NCBI RefSeq assembly: GCF_001073155.1
Contig: NZ_JVEE01000003.1
Coordinates: 1 to 64,000, forward strand
Length of the DNA stretch: 64,000 bases
Source of the DNA: Streptococcus parasanguinis
GTDB lineage: Bacteria > Bacillota > Bacilli > Lactobacillales > Streptococcaceae
Direction: 5' to 3'
The notes beneath the pieces were generated by a model. The model was not told where the DNA came from and did not search any database. It worked only from the letters and a program-made list of their open reading frames with translations. Position numbers and translations under genes: made by a program. Within the stretch, counting starts at the first letter, position 1. Each line of letters begins with the position of its first letter. Shown here one piece after another: positions 36,265-47,258 of the stretch.

Positions 36265-37023
36265 TCAATCCTTTTTCCATTTTAGAATGGTTCGTTCTAA
36301 TTGGTCAACGAGAAACATACCGAGTAAACTAATAGCAGAAATCAATACAATGATCGCAAACATCGTATCATACTGAAATAACTTCTTCGATTGGATCATA
36401 TAGACCCCCAATCCATCAAAACCTCCTAACCATTCTGAAACGACCGTACTGATAAAAGCATAGGAAACACTCACACGTAAACCTGCGAAAAAATAAGGAA
36501 GCGCTGCAGGAATTTTATAATGGACTAAAGTCTGAAAGCGATTGGCTTGCATAATCTGAAACAATCTCAGAATGTCTTGATCGCAATGCCGAAAACCATC
36601 TAACAGACTGACTACGATGGGAAATACCACCGTAATAATGATCAAAACCAGTTTTGGAAGCATACCATAACCAAACCAAAGAACCAGGATAGGGGCCAAG
36701 GCAATCGTCGGAATGGTTTGAATAACAACCATAAAAGGATAGACCAGATCATTCACCCATTGAAAACTATCCATGAGAATCGCAAAGCCAGCAGCAAGAA
36801 GAACGCCTATAACAAGTCCGATCAAGGCCACTTGAAGGGTAGACAAACTGTGATGAATCAGGAGAGATCGATCTCGTACAAAGGCATTCCCAATTTCAAG
36901 TGGCGTTGGTAATACAAATTTGGGGAGGATATTTAAAAATCCTGCTAACTGCCATAAGACAAGAAGACTGCTAAAACCTGCAAATCCTATCAATTGTTTT
37001 GAATATCTTTTTACAAGAGACAT
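36265..37023 (-). CDS. ABC permease, thiamine-precursor type (ThiX-like)
   Basis: The 252-residue permease has about six membrane helices and the EAA-type loop ANRFQTLVHYKIPAALPYFFAGLRVS, typical of the SsuC/TauC/ThiX group. The ATG at 37021-37023 is chosen because AAAGGAGG lies just upstream; an in-frame GTG six codons earlier overlaps that site. It is the first gene after the TPP riboswitch. Confidence 0.88.
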   Translation of the reverse strand: MSLVKRYSKQLIGFAGFSSLLVLWQLAGFLNILPKFVLPTPLEIGNAFVRDRSLLIHHSLSTLQVALIGLVIGVLLAAGFAILMDSFQWVNDLVYPFMVVIQTIPTIALAPILVLWFGYGMLPKLVLIIITVVFPIVVSLLDGFRHCDQDILRLFQIMQANRFQTLVHYKIPAALPYFFAGLRVSVSYAFISTVVSEWLGGFDGLGVYMIQSKKLFQYDTMFAIIVLISAISLLGMFLVDQLERTILKWKKD

Positions 37024-37044
37024 CGGAACCTCCTTTCTCACAAA

Positions 37045-37071
37045 TAAAAAACGCCTCCAAAATAGGAGACG
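37045..37071 (-). terminator. riboswitch expression-platform terminator
   Basis: On the minus strand CGTCTCC (37065-37071) pairs with GGAGGCG (37052-37058), followed by six T. It lies between the TPP aptamer and the permease start, as expected for transcription termination when TPP binds. Confidence 0.88.
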
Positions 37072-37097
37072 GATTGCACAAGGTCACTCATAACGAA

Positions 37098-37197
37098 AAA
37101 TACATTTCATTTGTTTCCTACGCTGGCATTACCCAGATCAGGTGCGGTCGAAGCTTACACTTCCTCTCAGACTGTACACAGACTCCCATATGTATTT
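37098..37197 (-). ncRNA. TPP riboswitch (THI element)
   Basis: The minus strand contains the THI-box landmarks CTGAGAGG (37163-37170 region) and ACCTGATCTGGGTAATGCC followed by AGCGTAGG. Outer arms AAATACAT (37190-37197) and ATGTATTT (37098-37105) close the P1 helix. When thiamine pyrophosphate is abundant, the downstream terminator stops the thiX-thiY-thiZ transcript. A TATAAT -10 (37198-37203) abuts the element, so the RNA starts almost at the aptamer. Confidence 0.96.
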
Positions 37198-37233
37198 ATT
37201 ATAATAACTGATTTAGACGATAAAATCAAGAAA

Positions 37234-37506
37234 TTAATCCAAATAACGAATTAAATTCTTCTCTGTTAAAATATCTGAATAGGTGTAAGACTCCACGTAT
37301 GTATTAGCTGGTTCACCTGGCAAGCTATTGTCGTTCGTATACTCGATAATAAATAAAGAAGGATAGACCTCAATCAAGCGTCCAAATTTATTTTTTTGAC
37401 GTTTCCGTCCATTTTCAAGCGTCATTTCAACCACTTGTCCTTCATGGGCCTTGATTTCTTCTTTAATTTTTTTCATTTTTGCAACATCTGTAAATGCATC
37501 ACTCAT
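37234..37506 (-). CDS. veg: Veg-family protein
   Basis: The 90-residue product matches the Veg family (DUF1021): basic N-terminal part, GRKRQKNKFGRLIEVYPSLFIIEY, then YVESYTYSDILTEK. In Bacillus subtilis Veg stimulates biofilm matrix genes by interfering with SinR; the streptococcal role is unknown. Its ATG lies one base after the dnaB stop, so it is translationally coupled to the helicase, an arrangement unlike the solitary Bacillus gene. Confidence 0.85.
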   Translation of the reverse strand: MSDAFTDVAKMKKIKEEIKAHEGQVVEMTLENGRKRQKNKFGRLIEVYPSLFIIEYTNDNSLPGEPANTYVESYTYSDILTEKNLIRYLD

Positions 37507-37507
37507 C

Positions 37508-38866
37508 TTATTGATCCTCTCTCTTTGAAATACTTGAGAATTTATTGTATTCCTTTTGGAATATTAATTCGACTGTCCCACGCGCACCTGAACGGTTTTT
37601 CTCGATAATCACTTCAACCGTATTATTAGGCATTCCATCTTCTTCCTCTTCACCAGCTCGATCATAATAATCATCACGGTACAAGAAAGCAACAATATCC
37701 GCATCCTGTTCAATCGATCCAGATTCACGAATATCAGAAAGAACAGGACGTTTGTCTTGGCGCTGTTCCACACCACGTGATAGCTGACTCAAAGCAATAA
37801 CGGGAACTTTTAGTTCCTTAGCCAAAATCTTTAACTGACGAGAAATTTCTGAAACTTCCTGTTGACGGTTTTCTCTTCCAGTCCCTGTAATCAGCTGCAG
37901 GTAGTCAATCAGAATAAGACCGAGATTCCCTGTTTCCTGCGCTAATTTTCTTGCTCTCGAACGAATCTCAGTGATCCGAATTCCCGGAGTATCATCGATG
38001 TAAATACTCGCATTGGCCAAATTTCCTTGAGCAATGGCATATTTCCGCCACTCTTCATCCGTCAATTGACCTGTACGAATCGAATGGGATTCAATCAAAC
38101 CTTCAGCTGCTAACATCCGGTCAACCAAACTTTCAGCACCCATTTCTAATGAGAAAATAGCCACTGTCTTATCCAACTTTGTCCCGATATTTTGAGCAAT
38201 ATTTAGAGCAAAGGCTGTTTTCCCTACTGCAGGACGAGCCGCTAAAATAATCAACTCTTCCTCATGTAGCCCCGTCGTCATATGGTCCAAATCGCGATAG
38301 CCTGTCGCAATACCCGTAATATCAGAGGTTTGAAGCGAGCGGGCTTCCAAGCTACCAAAATTTATATTCAAGATGTCTCGAATATTTTTAAATCCACTAC
38401 GATTTGCGTTTTCACTAACATCAATCAGAGCTTTTTCAGCACCCGCAATGATTTCATCTGAAGGACTTGCACCATCATAAGCTTGATTAATACTTTCCGT
38501 TAATCGAGAGATCAATCGACGTAAGACAGCTTTTTCGGCAACAATCTTCGCGTAATACTCTGCGTTAGCTGAAGTTGGTACCGAATTAATGACTTCTACC
38601 AAATAGGAGAGACCGCCAATATTTTGGAGATCCCCCTGACTATCTAAAATATTTCGAACAGTCGTCGCATCAATCGCATCCCCGCGGTCAGCTAGATCGA
38701 TCATGGCTTTAAAAATCAAACGGTGCGAGTACTTAAAGAAATCGCCAGGCTCGATATATTCACGAACAAAGACCAATTTCCCCTCATCAATAAAGATGGC
38801 TCCCAACACTGATTGCTCCGCTTGGATATCCTGAGGTTGTGTTCGTAATTCCTCTATCTCAGCCAT
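37508..38866 (-). CDS. dnaB: replicative DNA helicase (DnaB family)
   Basis: The 452-residue hexameric helicase (called DnaC in Bacillus) unwinds DNA at the replication fork. It has an N-terminal DnaB domain (about 10-115), a linker, and a RecA-like ATPase domain with Walker A ILAARPAVGKTAFALNIA (about 207-224), Walker B LGLILIDYLQLITG and SQLSRGVEQRQDKRP. AAAGG lies 7-8 bases before the ATG. It follows rplI and precedes veg in a gdpP-rplI-dnaB-veg unit. Confidence 0.97.
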   Translation of the reverse strand: MAEIEELRTQPQDIQAEQSVLGAIFIDEGKLVFVREYIEPGDFFKYSHRLIFKAMIDLADRGDAIDATTVRNILDSQGDLQNIGGLSYLVEVINSVPTSANAEYYAKIVAEKAVLRRLISRLTESINQAYDGASPSDEIIAGAEKALIDVSENANRSGFKNIRDILNINFGSLEARSLQTSDITGIATGYRDLDHMTTGLHEEELIILAARPAVGKTAFALNIAQNIGTKLDKTVAIFSLEMGAESLVDRMLAAEGLIESHSIRTGQLTDEEWRKYAIAQGNLANASIYIDDTPGIRITEIRSRARKLAQETGNLGLILIDYLQLITGTGRENRQQEVSEISRQLKILAKELKVPVIALSQLSRGVEQRQDKRPVLSDIRESGSIEQDADIVAFLYRDDYYDRAGEEEEDGMPNNTVEVIIEKNRSGARGTVELIFQKEYNKFSSISKREDQ

Positions 38867-38891
38867 AAAAAAACCTTTCTATCGATCGTGT

Positions 38892-39344
38892 TTACCCTTC
38901 GTTTACACGAATATTAATCAAACCTGTAACATCTTGATAAATTTTTACAGGGACGTCAATCAATCCTGTTGAACGAATTGGAGAGGAAACTTGGATATGA
39001 CGTTTATCAATTTTAATGCCAAATTGTTTCTCAAGCTCTTCTGCAATCTTTTTATTGGTAATAGAGCCGAAAGTACGGCCATCTGGCCCAATTTTTTCAG
39101 TGAATTGAACAACAGTTGCTTCTTCTTCTAATTTCGCTTTAATCTTTTGCGCTTCTGCTAACAATTCAGCATGCGCTTTTTCTTCTGACTTTTGCTTTCC
39201 ACGAAGTTCACCGATTGCTTGGGCATTGGCTTCTTTCGCAAGATTTTTCTTGATCAAAAAGTTTTGTGCATAACCAGTAGGCACTTCTTTAATTTCGCCT
39301 TTTTTACCTTTACCTTTTACATCCGCTAAGAAAATAACTTTCAT
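38892..39344 (-). CDS. rplI: 50S ribosomal protein L9
   Basis: The 150-residue L9 begins [20 protein letters not shown] and contains the RNA-binding N-domain signature [17 protein letters not shown], a long linker helix and a C-terminal domain (about 80-150). The ATG overlaps the gdpP stop by 4 nt (ATGA). The gdpP-rplI-dnaB order is conserved across Firmicutes. Confidence 0.98.
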   Translation of the reverse strand: MKVIFLADVKGKGKKGEIKEVPTGYAQNFLIKKNLAKEANAQAIGELRGKQKSEEKAHAELLAEAQKIKAKLEEEATVVQFTEKIGPDGRTFGSITNKKIAEELEKQFGIKIDKRHIQVSSPIRSTGLIDVPVKIYQDVTGLINIRVNEG

Positions 39345-41317
39345 TCTACATTCTCCTTTTCAATAGTTACTTCGTTTTCAATAGTCTCAATCAGTTGTTG
39401 ACGAATACTCATCAAATCTTGACCCTCAATTTGAGAGGCTGCCGAATTGAAATGACCTCCTCCGCCAAGCTGTTCCATGATACGCTGTACATTAACTTTA
39501 CTTCGACTTCGTGCAGAAATCGAGACAGTTCCACTTTGATTACAAGCAATGACAAAGGTTGCTTCCACCTCAGACATGGCTAGCATACTATCAGCAGCTT
39601 TACTAATGGTTACTGAATCATAGGCTTTAGTCGTATTGGCACAAGCTACGATGATATGTGGCAAAATCTTTTCACCAGTCAAGATCAGTTCGTTCACTTC
39701 ACGATACTCATCAAACTGAATCGCAGAGATCTCCTGGATGGCTACACTATCACTACCTCTTGAGCGAAGGTAACTCGCCACATCAAAGGTCCTACTTGTA
39801 ACACGTGCGGAGAAGTTCTTAGTATCCAGCATGATCCCAGCCATCAAGACACTAGCTTGAATCTTCGTCAACCGATTTTTCTTCGACTTCTGGAACTGAA
39901 TCAGCTCACTAACCAATTCGCTCGCGCTACTTGCTCCACTTTCAATATAGGTGATCAGAACATTTTCAGGGAAATCATCATCCCGACGGTGATGGTCAAT
40001 GACAATAATCTGTTGAAATTCCTGATAAAACTCTTTTGAAAGAGTCAAGGCTGTCTTAGAATGGTCAACCATAATTAACAAAGAGCGATCCGTCACCATT
40101 TGCATGGCTTCCTCTAGGGGAAGGATTTTCGTCACCTGCTCTTCTTCTAGTTTCGCAATTGCTCTTGAAATATCACTAGCCATTGCATGTGGGTCATAGA
40201 CCACATAAGAGGAAGCCAAAATATTGCTAGAGAAAAACTGCATTCCCACAGACGCTCCTAAAGCGTCCATATCCAAGTTTCTATGCCCAACAATGAAAAC
40301 TTGATCAACGGATTTAATCTTATCCGAAATAGCTGTCATCATAGCGCGTGTGCGAGTCCGAGTCCGCTTCACAGCCGAAGCTGTTCCACCACCAAAGAAA
40401 ATAGGGTTTTTCTGTTCATCATTTTCTTTGACAACCGCTTGATCCCCACCACGAACTTCCGCAAGGTTTAGGTTCAAGAGAGCCACTTTACCAATCTCAT
40501 CATGCTCCCCGTCACCATACGAGAATCCCATACTTAAGGTAATAGGTAGCTCACGATTTTTAGCTTCTTCACGGAATTGATCGATGACAGAAAATTTTGA
40601 TTCCATCAACTGTTCTAAGACCGTGTAGTCTGTAAACAAATAGAAACGATCCATCCCCACACGTCTGTAAAACATATGGTAACGAGCTGTAAACTCTTCT
40701 ACAAAGTTGGCAATAAAACTATTGATATTGCTAATATCAGAGTCTGAAATGACATCTTCTAGATCATCATAGTTATCAACAGAAATAATACCGATAACGG
40801 GACGAGTTGTCACCAATCCTACAGTTGCTTCATACTCACTTGAAACATCAAAAAAGTAAACAACACTAGACGTCTGATCAAAGTAAACAGAATATTTCTT
40901 ATCGACTACAGTGACATAATGACCTTTATCCTCAAACAGAGTATTGAGTAACTTTTTCAATGATTCAACATCAAAGTCCCCATCATCTGTTGAAAAAATC
41001 AATTCAGCATAAGGGTTGAACCACTCTACTTCATTAGACTCTTCATTAATTTTGATAACTCCAACAGGCATTTTATCAAGGAGGGATGCTAATCCGCTTT
41101 CTGCCTGATGGTTCACATATTGTATTTGTTCTAATTCATCTAACTCTGAAATTTGTAACTGGTATTCAAATAAAGCAATCAATCCAGCTAAGACTAAAAA
41201 AATTGCAATGAGAGTTACATAGCCTTTGCCAAAGATTCTTAAAAAAATTGCTAAAATTGCAAATGAAATAAAACCAATTAACACATAATGGATGAACGAT
41301 AAACGAAATTTTTTCAT
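39341..41317 (-). CDS. gdpP: cyclic-di-AMP phosphodiesterase GdpP
   Basis: The 658-residue membrane phosphodiesterase degrades c-di-AMP to pApA, affecting potassium, osmotic and cell-wall homeostasis. Domains in order: two membrane helices (about 10-50), a PAS-like domain (about 65-150), a degenerate GGDEF domain (about 170-300), DHH ([13 protein letters not shown] and [12 protein letters not shown]) and DHHA1 ([17 protein letters not shown]). Two tandem ATGs occur; the second (41315-41317) is better spaced from AGAGG. A longer in-frame start at 41500 is unsupported and would cross the promoter (TGGTATAAT, -10 at 41336-41341). Confidence 0.95.
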   Translation of the reverse strand: MKKFRLSFIHYVLIGFISFAILAIFLRIFGKGYVTLIAIFLVLAGLIALFEYQLQISELDELEQIQYVNHQAESGLASLLDKMPVGVIKINEESNEVEWFNPYAELIFSTDDGDFDVESLKKLLNTLFEDKGHYVTVVDKKYSVYFDQTSSVVYFFDVSSEYEATVGLVTTRPVIGIISVDNYDDLEDVISDSDISNINSFIANFVEEFTARYHMFYRRVGMDRFYLFTDYTVLEQLMESKFSVIDQFREEAKNRELPITLSMGFSYGDGEHDEIGKVALLNLNLAEVRGGDQAVVKENDEQKNPIFFGGGTASAVKRTRTRTRAMMTAISDKIKSVDQVFIVGHRNLDMDALGASVGMQFFSSNILASSYVVYDPHAMASDISRAIAKLEEEQVTKILPLEEAMQMVTDRSLLIMVDHSKTALTLSKEFYQEFQQIIVIDHHRRDDDFPENVLITYIESGASSASELVSELIQFQKSKKNRLTKIQASVLMAGIMLDTKNFSARVTSRTFDVASYLRSRGSDSVAIQEISAIQFDEYREVNELILTGEKILPHIIVACANTTKAYDSVTISKAADSMLAMSEVEATFVIACNQSGTVSISARSRSKVNVQRIMEQLGGGGHFNSAASQIEGQDLMSIRQQLIETIENEVTIEKENVE

Positions 41318-41335
41318 CATAAACCTCTTCTCGGC

Positions 41336-41344
41336 ATTATACCA
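41336..41344 (-). promoter_or_regulatory. gdpP operon promoter (extended -10)
   Basis: TGGTATAAT on the minus strand lies about 20 bp before the gdpP start. No strong -35 at the usual distance. Confidence 0.65.
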
Positions 41345-41481
41345 TAAATAGAGGTAAAAAGCGAGGTTTCTCTCTATATTACGGAGAAGATCGACCTGTA
41401 AAAAGCTCTTCCTCCGCTTCACTAGTTTGTAAACAATGTTTACAGCTGTGTAAATATTAACAACAGATTTCAATCCATAAA

Positions 41482-41509
41482 ATTGAGGCTGAAACATCAT
41501 CTCAGCCCC
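41482..41509 (-). terminator. terminator of mnmG
   Basis: On the minus strand GGGGCTGA (41502-41509) pairs with TCAGCCTC (41485-41492), followed by AATTTTA, just past the mnmG stop. Confidence 0.8.
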
Positions 41510-41515
41510 ATTTTA

Positions 41516-43426
41516 TTAGTGGTTTGCTTTGTTTTTGGAGATACTCCGAGATTTACCTTCCAAGTAAACCATTAAAATAGAGATATCCGCTGGATTGACA
41601 CCTGAGATACGACTTGCTTGACCAATCGTTTCTGGATTAATTAATTTAAATTTTTGACGCGCTTCGGTTGCGATGGAGTCAATATCATCCCAGTCAATAT
41701 TCGCAGGAATTCGTTTTTCTTCCATACGCTTCATTTTTTCGACTTGGTCCATTGCTTTTGAAATATAGCCTTCGTATTTAATTTCAGTTTCAATCAATTC
41801 AATGATTTTATCATCCAGTTCTTCAGCTGCAGGACCGATAAATTCTACCACATCTTGGTAAGAGACTTCTGGTCTTCGCAAGAATTCTTTAGCAGTGACA
41901 GCATCTGTCAATGGTTTAAAGCCCATTGCAGCAACCTTTTCATTGGTTTCCTTTACAGGCTTTAACTTAATGCTATCTAAACGCTTCATCTCGTTTTCAA
42001 ACTGATACTTCTTGGTTTCGAAACGTTGCCAACGTTCATCATCTACCAATCCAATTGCTCGTCCCATTTCTGTCAAGCGCATATCGGCATTATCATGACG
42101 CAAAATCAGACGGTATTCTGCACGGCTTGTTAACAAACGATACGGTTCGATCGTTCCCTTTGTTACCAAGTCATCGATCATGACCCCAATATAACCATCA
42201 CTGCGTTTCAAAATGAGTTCCGGTTTTCCTTGAATTTTTAGAGCCGCATTGATCCCTGCAATAATCCCTTGACCAGCGGCCTCCTCATAGCCAGACGTTC
42301 CATTGGTTTGGCCAGCTGTAAAGAGACCTGAAATTTTCTTGGTTTCTAAAGTTGCGCGCAATTGATGAGGCAAAACCATATCATACTCAATCGCATAACC
42401 CGTTCGCATCATTTCTGCCTTCTCAAGTCCCTTAATAGAATGGACGATATCCCGCTGAACATCCTCTGGTAAACTCGTTGACAGCCCTTGAACATAGACT
42501 TCTTCTGTATTTCGTCCCTCAGGTTCTAAGAATAGTTGATGACGCTCTTTGTCAGCAAAACGGACAATTTTATCCTCAATGGACGGACAATAGCGAGGGC
42601 CCACTCCCTTTACAACCCCTGTAAACATAGGTGCCCGGTGTAAATTATTCTGGATAATTTCATGGCTATGCCCATTCGTATAAGTCAACCAACAAGGAAC
42701 CTGATCCTTTACATAATCTTCATCACGCGATGTATAAGAAAAATGATTTGGAGCTTCATCTCCAGGTTGAATTTCCGTTTCGTCATAATTAATTGACGAT
42801 GCCTTTACACGAGGTGGTGTTCCTGTTTTGAAACGTCCAATTTCTAATCCTAATTGTTTGAGATTATCGGCCAAATTGATAGAAGCTAGACTATGATTAG
42901 GTCCTGACGAATACTTGAGATCTCCAATGATAATTTCTCCGCGTAAAGCTGTCCCAGTAGTGACAATAACAGCCTTTGCCCCATACTCTTGGTGAGTCGC
43001 AGTCCTTACACCAACAACCTTACCATTCTCCACCAAAATCTCATCAATCATAGTTTGGCGAAGAGTTAAATTTTCTTGGTTTTCAACCGTTTTCCGCATT
43101 TCTTTTGAGTAAAGTTCTTTGTCTGCTTGAGCCCGAAGTGCACGAACAGCAGGACCTTTACCAGTATTGAGCATTTTCATTTGGATGTAGGTCTTGTCGA
43201 TATTCTTCGCCATTTCTCCACCGAGGGCATCGACTTCACGCACGACAATTCCTTTAGCAGAACCACCAATAGAGGGATTACAAGGCATAAAAGCCAGCAT
43301 TTCAATGTTAATAGTCGCAAGTAAGACCTTACAACCCATACGGCTAGCAGCTAGAGAGGCTTCTACTCCCGCATGCCCCGCACCGATTACAATGATATCG
43401 TATTCTTCAATAAAATTATAAGTCAT
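41516..43426 (-). CDS. mnmG: tRNA uridine 5-carboxymethylaminomethyl modification enzyme MnmG
   Basis: The 636-residue flavoprotein installs, with MnmE, the cmnm5 group on U34 of tRNAs. It has the N-terminal FAD-binding motif [22 protein letters not shown], the family block [22 protein letters not shown], the central [20 protein letters not shown], and a helical C-terminal MnmE/tRNA-binding region (about 550-636). AGGAG lies 5 bases before the ATG. It follows the NUDIX gene by 8 bp. MnmA, which modifies the same wobble base, is encoded about 2 kb away. Confidence 0.97.
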   Translation of the reverse strand: MTYNFIEEYDIIVIGAGHAGVEASLAASRMGCKVLLATINIEMLAFMPCNPSIGGSAKGIVVREVDALGGEMAKNIDKTYIQMKMLNTGKGPAVRALRAQADKELYSKEMRKTVENQENLTLRQTMIDEILVENGKVVGVRTATHQEYGAKAVIVTTGTALRGEIIIGDLKYSSGPNHSLASINLADNLKQLGLEIGRFKTGTPPRVKASSINYDETEIQPGDEAPNHFSYTSRDEDYVKDQVPCWLTYTNGHSHEIIQNNLHRAPMFTGVVKGVGPRYCPSIEDKIVRFADKERHQLFLEPEGRNTEEVYVQGLSTSLPEDVQRDIVHSIKGLEKAEMMRTGYAIEYDMVLPHQLRATLETKKISGLFTAGQTNGTSGYEEAAGQGIIAGINAALKIQGKPELILKRSDGYIGVMIDDLVTKGTIEPYRLLTSRAEYRLILRHDNADMRLTEMGRAIGLVDDERWQRFETKKYQFENEMKRLDSIKLKPVKETNEKVAAMGFKPLTDAVTAKEFLRRPEVSYQDVVEFIGPAAEELDDKIIELIETEIKYEGYISKAMDQVEKMKRMEEKRIPANIDWDDIDSIATEARQKFKLINPETIGQASRISGVNPADISILMVYLEGKSRSISKNKANH

Positions 43427-43434
43427 TTTTTCTC

Positions 43435-43890
43435 CTATTTCTCAAGATGGATGTGAAGTAATTTTCCGTCCCATTCTGGTAGGGCTGATTTTAAAAAGGC
43501 TGGTTTCAGGTCAACAGTGTGTAAATCTTCTAAAGCAATCCAACGGCAAGGTAATTGCTTTGTATCTTCCTGCATGACCAAAGGTGCATCTTCCAGCAAG
43601 TCCACCAAATAATGAAATTCAATATTATGGTAGTGGATTCCAGCTTGTTCAAAGTGATTTTCAACCACGAAAGCTAACGGACCTGCTGTAGATGTGACAC
43701 CAAGTTCCTCTTTGACTTCACGAACTACAGCATCTCCTGTAGTTTCATTGACTTGAATAGCACCTCCGATTGTATAACAGCCGTCCTCATCTTCTATGAC
43801 GAACAAGCGATTATCTTTTACAATCAAAGCAGTCGCTCTCACACCAAAAACAGTAGAACCTATTTTCGTCCGAAAATCCTGTTGCCTCAT
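43435..43890 (-). CDS. NUDIX hydrolase
   Basis: The 151-residue product has a canonical NUDIX box, [20 protein letters not shown] followed by ELGV (GX5EX7REUXEEXGU), at about residues 42-65. It hydrolyses some nucleoside-diphosphate-linked compound; the substrate is not predictable. The ATG at 43888-43890 has AAGGAAG upstream; a longer in-frame reading to 43962 lacks a site. A strong promoter lies at 43999-44026. It is probably co-transcribed with mnmG (8 bp gap). Confidence 0.88.
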   Translation of the reverse strand: MRQQDFRTKIGSTVFGVRATALIVKDNRLFVIEDEDGCYTIGGAIQVNETTGDAVVREVKEELGVTSTAGPLAFVVENHFEQAGIHYHNIEFHYLVDLLEDAPLVMQEDTKQLPCRWIALEDLHTVDLKPAFLKSALPEWDGKLLHIHLEK

Positions 43891-43998
43891 TTTACTTCCT
43901 TTCGAAATCACACAAAAATAGTCAAAACTCTGAGAAGTGCAGGACAAAAAAGCCTGCAACATCCATGAGCTTTGACCATCATTTCTATTGCTTTTATT

Positions 43999-44026
43999 AT
44001 TGTAGCAAATTGAGAAAATTTGTCAA
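43999..44026 (-). promoter_or_regulatory. promoter of the NUDIX-mnmG operon
   Basis: TTGACA (44021-44026) and TACAAT (43999-44004) on the minus strand, 16 bp apart, directly downstream of the SseB-like gene. Confidence 0.85.
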
Positions 44027-44036
44027 TTTAAATATA

Positions 44037-44459
44037 CTAAGACTGACGGATTGCTTCAAAAACTCCTTTGTCAATCTCAACTGGATCAGAGAATGCATCT
44101 AGAACAATCCCTCTCACTGGAAACTTTCCTATCCTTTCTGCAGTAAATAAACAGTCCGTAAAAGGTATTTGCAGCCAAGAAAAACGATCGTAATAATCTT
44201 TAGGAATATCCTGTTCCGTCAAGAAACAAGGATAAAAGTAGTCGTCTCCCTTTCGTAGAATATCCGGTTTTAGACGAACACCTTCTTGTTCATCACTCCC
44301 ATCCATTAAAGAAGCATTAAAGGGAACCCAAACTTTAGATTGCTTCAATTCCTTGAACAAAGCTTCAATTGACTCCGTCGTTTTTTCCCTCAAATACTGT
44401 TTCTTATAATCAGAGATAGTCTTTGTATTCTCTATTTTTTTCTTAAAGAACTGAAACAC
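44037..44459 (-). CDS. SseB-like protein, GTG start
   Basis: The 140-residue cytosolic protein resembles the SseB N-terminal domain family (KVWVPFNASLMDGSDEQEG, IPFTDCLFTAERIGKFPVRGIVLDAFSDPVEID). Such domains occur in enhanced-serine-sensitivity proteins of unclear function; none is established here. The start is GTG (44457-44459), preceded by a perfect AGGAGG. It lies 21 bp downstream of mnmA on the same strand, so the two are probably co-transcribed. Confidence 0.75.
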   Translation of the reverse strand: MFQFFKKKIENTKTISDYKKQYLREKTTESIEALFKELKQSKVWVPFNASLMDGSDEQEGVRLKPDILRKGDDYFYPCFLTEQDIPKDYYDRFSWLQIPFTDCLFTAERIGKFPVRGIVLDAFSDPVEIDKGVFEAIRQS

Positions 44460-44480
44460 TTTCGTTCCTCCTAGAAAATT

Positions 44481-45626
<1,146 letters not shown>

Positions 45627-45629
45627 TCA

Positions 45630-45712
45630 CGATTGAAGGTCGTGGTTTGCTTCAACGATTGAAGGTCGTTTTGAGCAGTTACCATTTTAACACGCTTTAT
45701 ATTAGAAAACAA
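45630..45712 (-). promoter_or_regulatory. mnmA promoter and leader with duplicated 14-mer
   Basis: TTGTTT (45707-45712) and TAAAAT (45684-45689), 17 bp apart with a TG extension, form the promoter on the minus strand. Downstream, ACGACCTTCAATCG occurs twice (45656-45669 and 45630-45643), 26 bp apart, inside the untranslated leader; the first copy can fold as CTTCAA-TCG-TTGAAG. Confidence 0.7.
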
Positions 45713-45769
45713 GCATCTTACTATTCTTTTTGTTGATCAGGATCGATGGGTTTACAAGTCTGTAAATTT

Positions 45770-45798
45770 AAAAAGAGTCCTATTCAAGAACTCTTTTT
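45770..45798 (-). terminator. terminator of the first LysM gene
   Basis: AAAAAGAGT (45790-45798 minus) pairs with ACTCTTTTT (45770-45778) and continues into AAATTTAC. Confidence 0.8.
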
Positions 45799-45806
45799 AA
45801 ACGAAT

Positions 45807-46349
45807 TTAATACCAGCCATTTGCCAACCAGAAATTTTTAGCTGCTGACCATGATCCATAACGGTTGACAACATATTGATTGGCTACTTTTTCTTGGTTT
45901 GCAGGTGATAAATCACCATTCAAATAAGTGATAGTTAATTGGTAACGGCCATAATATTGGCCATTTTGTGCTGTATAGCTACCACTTGACTCTTTCTGAG
46001 CAATCCATTCCTTAGCAGCCGCGTCTTCCGCACTCAAGCCATCTGAAGCAGAGACAGTAGTTGTTGCTTGTGTAGTATCAGTTTTACTAGCAGGAGCTTG
46101 CTCCGTAGTTTTCTGCGTTGTATTTGCATCTTCAATCTCAAGAACTTGACCAACTGAGATGAGATTCACGTTACTAATCTTATTTTTCTTAGCAATCGCA
46201 TCAACCGTTGTGTTCCTCTCTTTAGCAACAGCAGATAAAGTATCACCTGATTTTACAGTATAAGAATCTGCATTCGCTACAATTGGAAGGAAAAGTCCTG
46301 CAAGTAAACTAAGTCCAATAATTTGTTTCATCATTTGTTTTTTATTCAT
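45807..46349 (-). CDS. secreted LysM protein with lytic transglycosylase-like C-terminus
   Basis: The 180-residue secreted protein has a signal peptide (cleavage near VANA-DS, residue 27), one LysM peptidoglycan-binding domain (about 29-73, [19 protein letters not shown]), a Thr/Ala-rich linker and a small C-terminal domain. That domain (AAKEWIAQKESSGSYTAQNG with YYGRYQLTITYL, ending in WLANGWY) resembles lysozyme/transglycosylase-like domains, with the Glu of QKESSG as the likely catalytic acid. Peptidoglycan remodelling is inferred. AAGGAG precedes the ATG. A related protein lies at 48787-49437, on the other side of the sda-HAD operon. Confidence 0.83.
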   Translation of the reverse strand: MNKKQMMKQIIGLSLLAGLFLPIVANADSYTVKSGDTLSAVAKERNTTVDAIAKKNKISNVNLISVGQVLEIEDANTTQKTTEQAPASKTDTTQATTTVSASDGLSAEDAAAKEWIAQKESSGSYTAQNGQYYGRYQLTITYLNGDLSPANQEKVANQYVVNRYGSWSAAKNFWLANGWY

Positions 46350-46475
46350 TATTATGTACTCCTTTATTGGTATACCTCTATACTACACAAGAAATATTTC
46401 ATATTTATTGAAATAATGTGTCAAATATTTCAGTCAGATGTTAGAAATACTAAAAATCCAGGATAATATAAATGC

Positions 46476-46508
46476 TTTAAGCCCCCTTTAAGATTTCTCA
46501 GATATTTC
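46476..46508 (+). promoter_or_regulatory. CiaR box with weak downstream -10
   Basis: TTTAAGCCCCCTTTAAG (46476-46492) is an exact TTTAAG-N5-TTTAAG direct repeat, the binding site of response regulator CiaR in streptococci. Ten bases after it is TATTTC (46503-46508), the right distance for a -10 of a CiaR-activated promoter, though a poor match. It lies upstream of sdaAB and divergent from the LysM gene. Confidence 0.75.
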
Positions 46509-46539
46509 GGGAAAAATAGAAGAAATCATCAGCCATATC

Positions 46540-46548
46540 TGATATAAT
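46540..46548 (+). promoter_or_regulatory. sdaAB promoter (extended -10)
   Basis: TGATATAAT (46540-46548) with a perfect -10 and TG extension, about 30 bp upstream of sdaAB. Confidence 0.7.
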
Positions 46549-46577
46549 GAAGTAAAGTGATCACAAAGGAGCAGAGC

Positions 46578-47249
46578 ATGAACTCTTTAAAATTCCAATC
46601 AGTTTTTGATATTATTGGACCTGTGATGATCGGCCCATCCAGTAGTCACACTGCAGGTGCTGTTCGAATTGGTAAAATTGTTTCTTCTATCTTTGGAGAG
46701 GAGCCAAAAGAAGTTGAGTTCCAATTATTTAATTCCTTCGCCAAAACCTATCGTGGTCATGGAACAGATTTAGCCTTAGTAGCGGGCATCTTAGGAATGG
46801 ACACAGATGATCCTAGAATCCCAGATAGTCTAAAAATTGCACATGAACGAGGCATTAGGATTGTTTGGTCTATTCAAAAAGAAAGCAATGCTCCTCACCC
46901 AAACACAACGACTATTACTGTTAAAAATGATCATAAAACGATTTCTGTCACTGGAATCTCAATTGGTGGTGGGAACATACAGGTTACTGAGTTAAATGGC
47001 TTTGCTATCTCGCTAAATATGAATACTCCAACCATTATCATTGTTCACCAGGACGTCCCTGGAATGATCGCCCATGTGACAGAAGCTCTTTCTCGCTATG
47101 ATATTAACATTGCACAAATGAATGTAACACGGGAAAAAGCTGGAGAAAAAGCGATTATGATTATAGAAGTTGACTCAAGGAGTTGTGAAGCAGCTATCGA
47201 CGATATCCGTAAAATTCCTCATCTTCATAATGTCAACTTTTTCAAATAA
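46578..47249 (+). CDS. sdaAB: L-serine dehydratase, beta subunit
   Basis: The 223-residue subunit of the iron-sulfur L-serine dehydratase converts L-serine to pyruvate and ammonia together with SdaAA. It has the SDH-beta domain (DIIGPVMIGPSSSHTAGAVRIGKI, about 10-33) and a C-terminal ACT domain (TIIIVHQDVPGMIAHVTEAL). The ATG at 46578 has AAAGGAG upstream; an ATG seven codons earlier lacks one. sdaAA follows after 9 bp. Confidence 0.95.
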   Translation: MNSLKFQSVFDIIGPVMIGPSSSHTAGAVRIGKIVSSIFGEEPKEVEFQLFNSFAKTYRGHGTDLALVAGILGMDTDDPRIPDSLKIAHERGIRIVWSIQKESNAPHPNTTTITVKNDHKTISVTGISIGGGNIQVTELNGFAISLNMNTPTIIIVHQDVPGMIAHVTEALSRYDINIAQMNVTREKAGEKAIMIIEVDSRSCEAAIDDIRKIPHLHNVNFFK

Positions 47250-47258
47250 GGAGTTCAT

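Noticed and set aside
41318-41500. N-terminal extension of GdpP
   Set aside because: It would run across the promoter and has no ribosome-binding site; the 658-residue form matches the family length.
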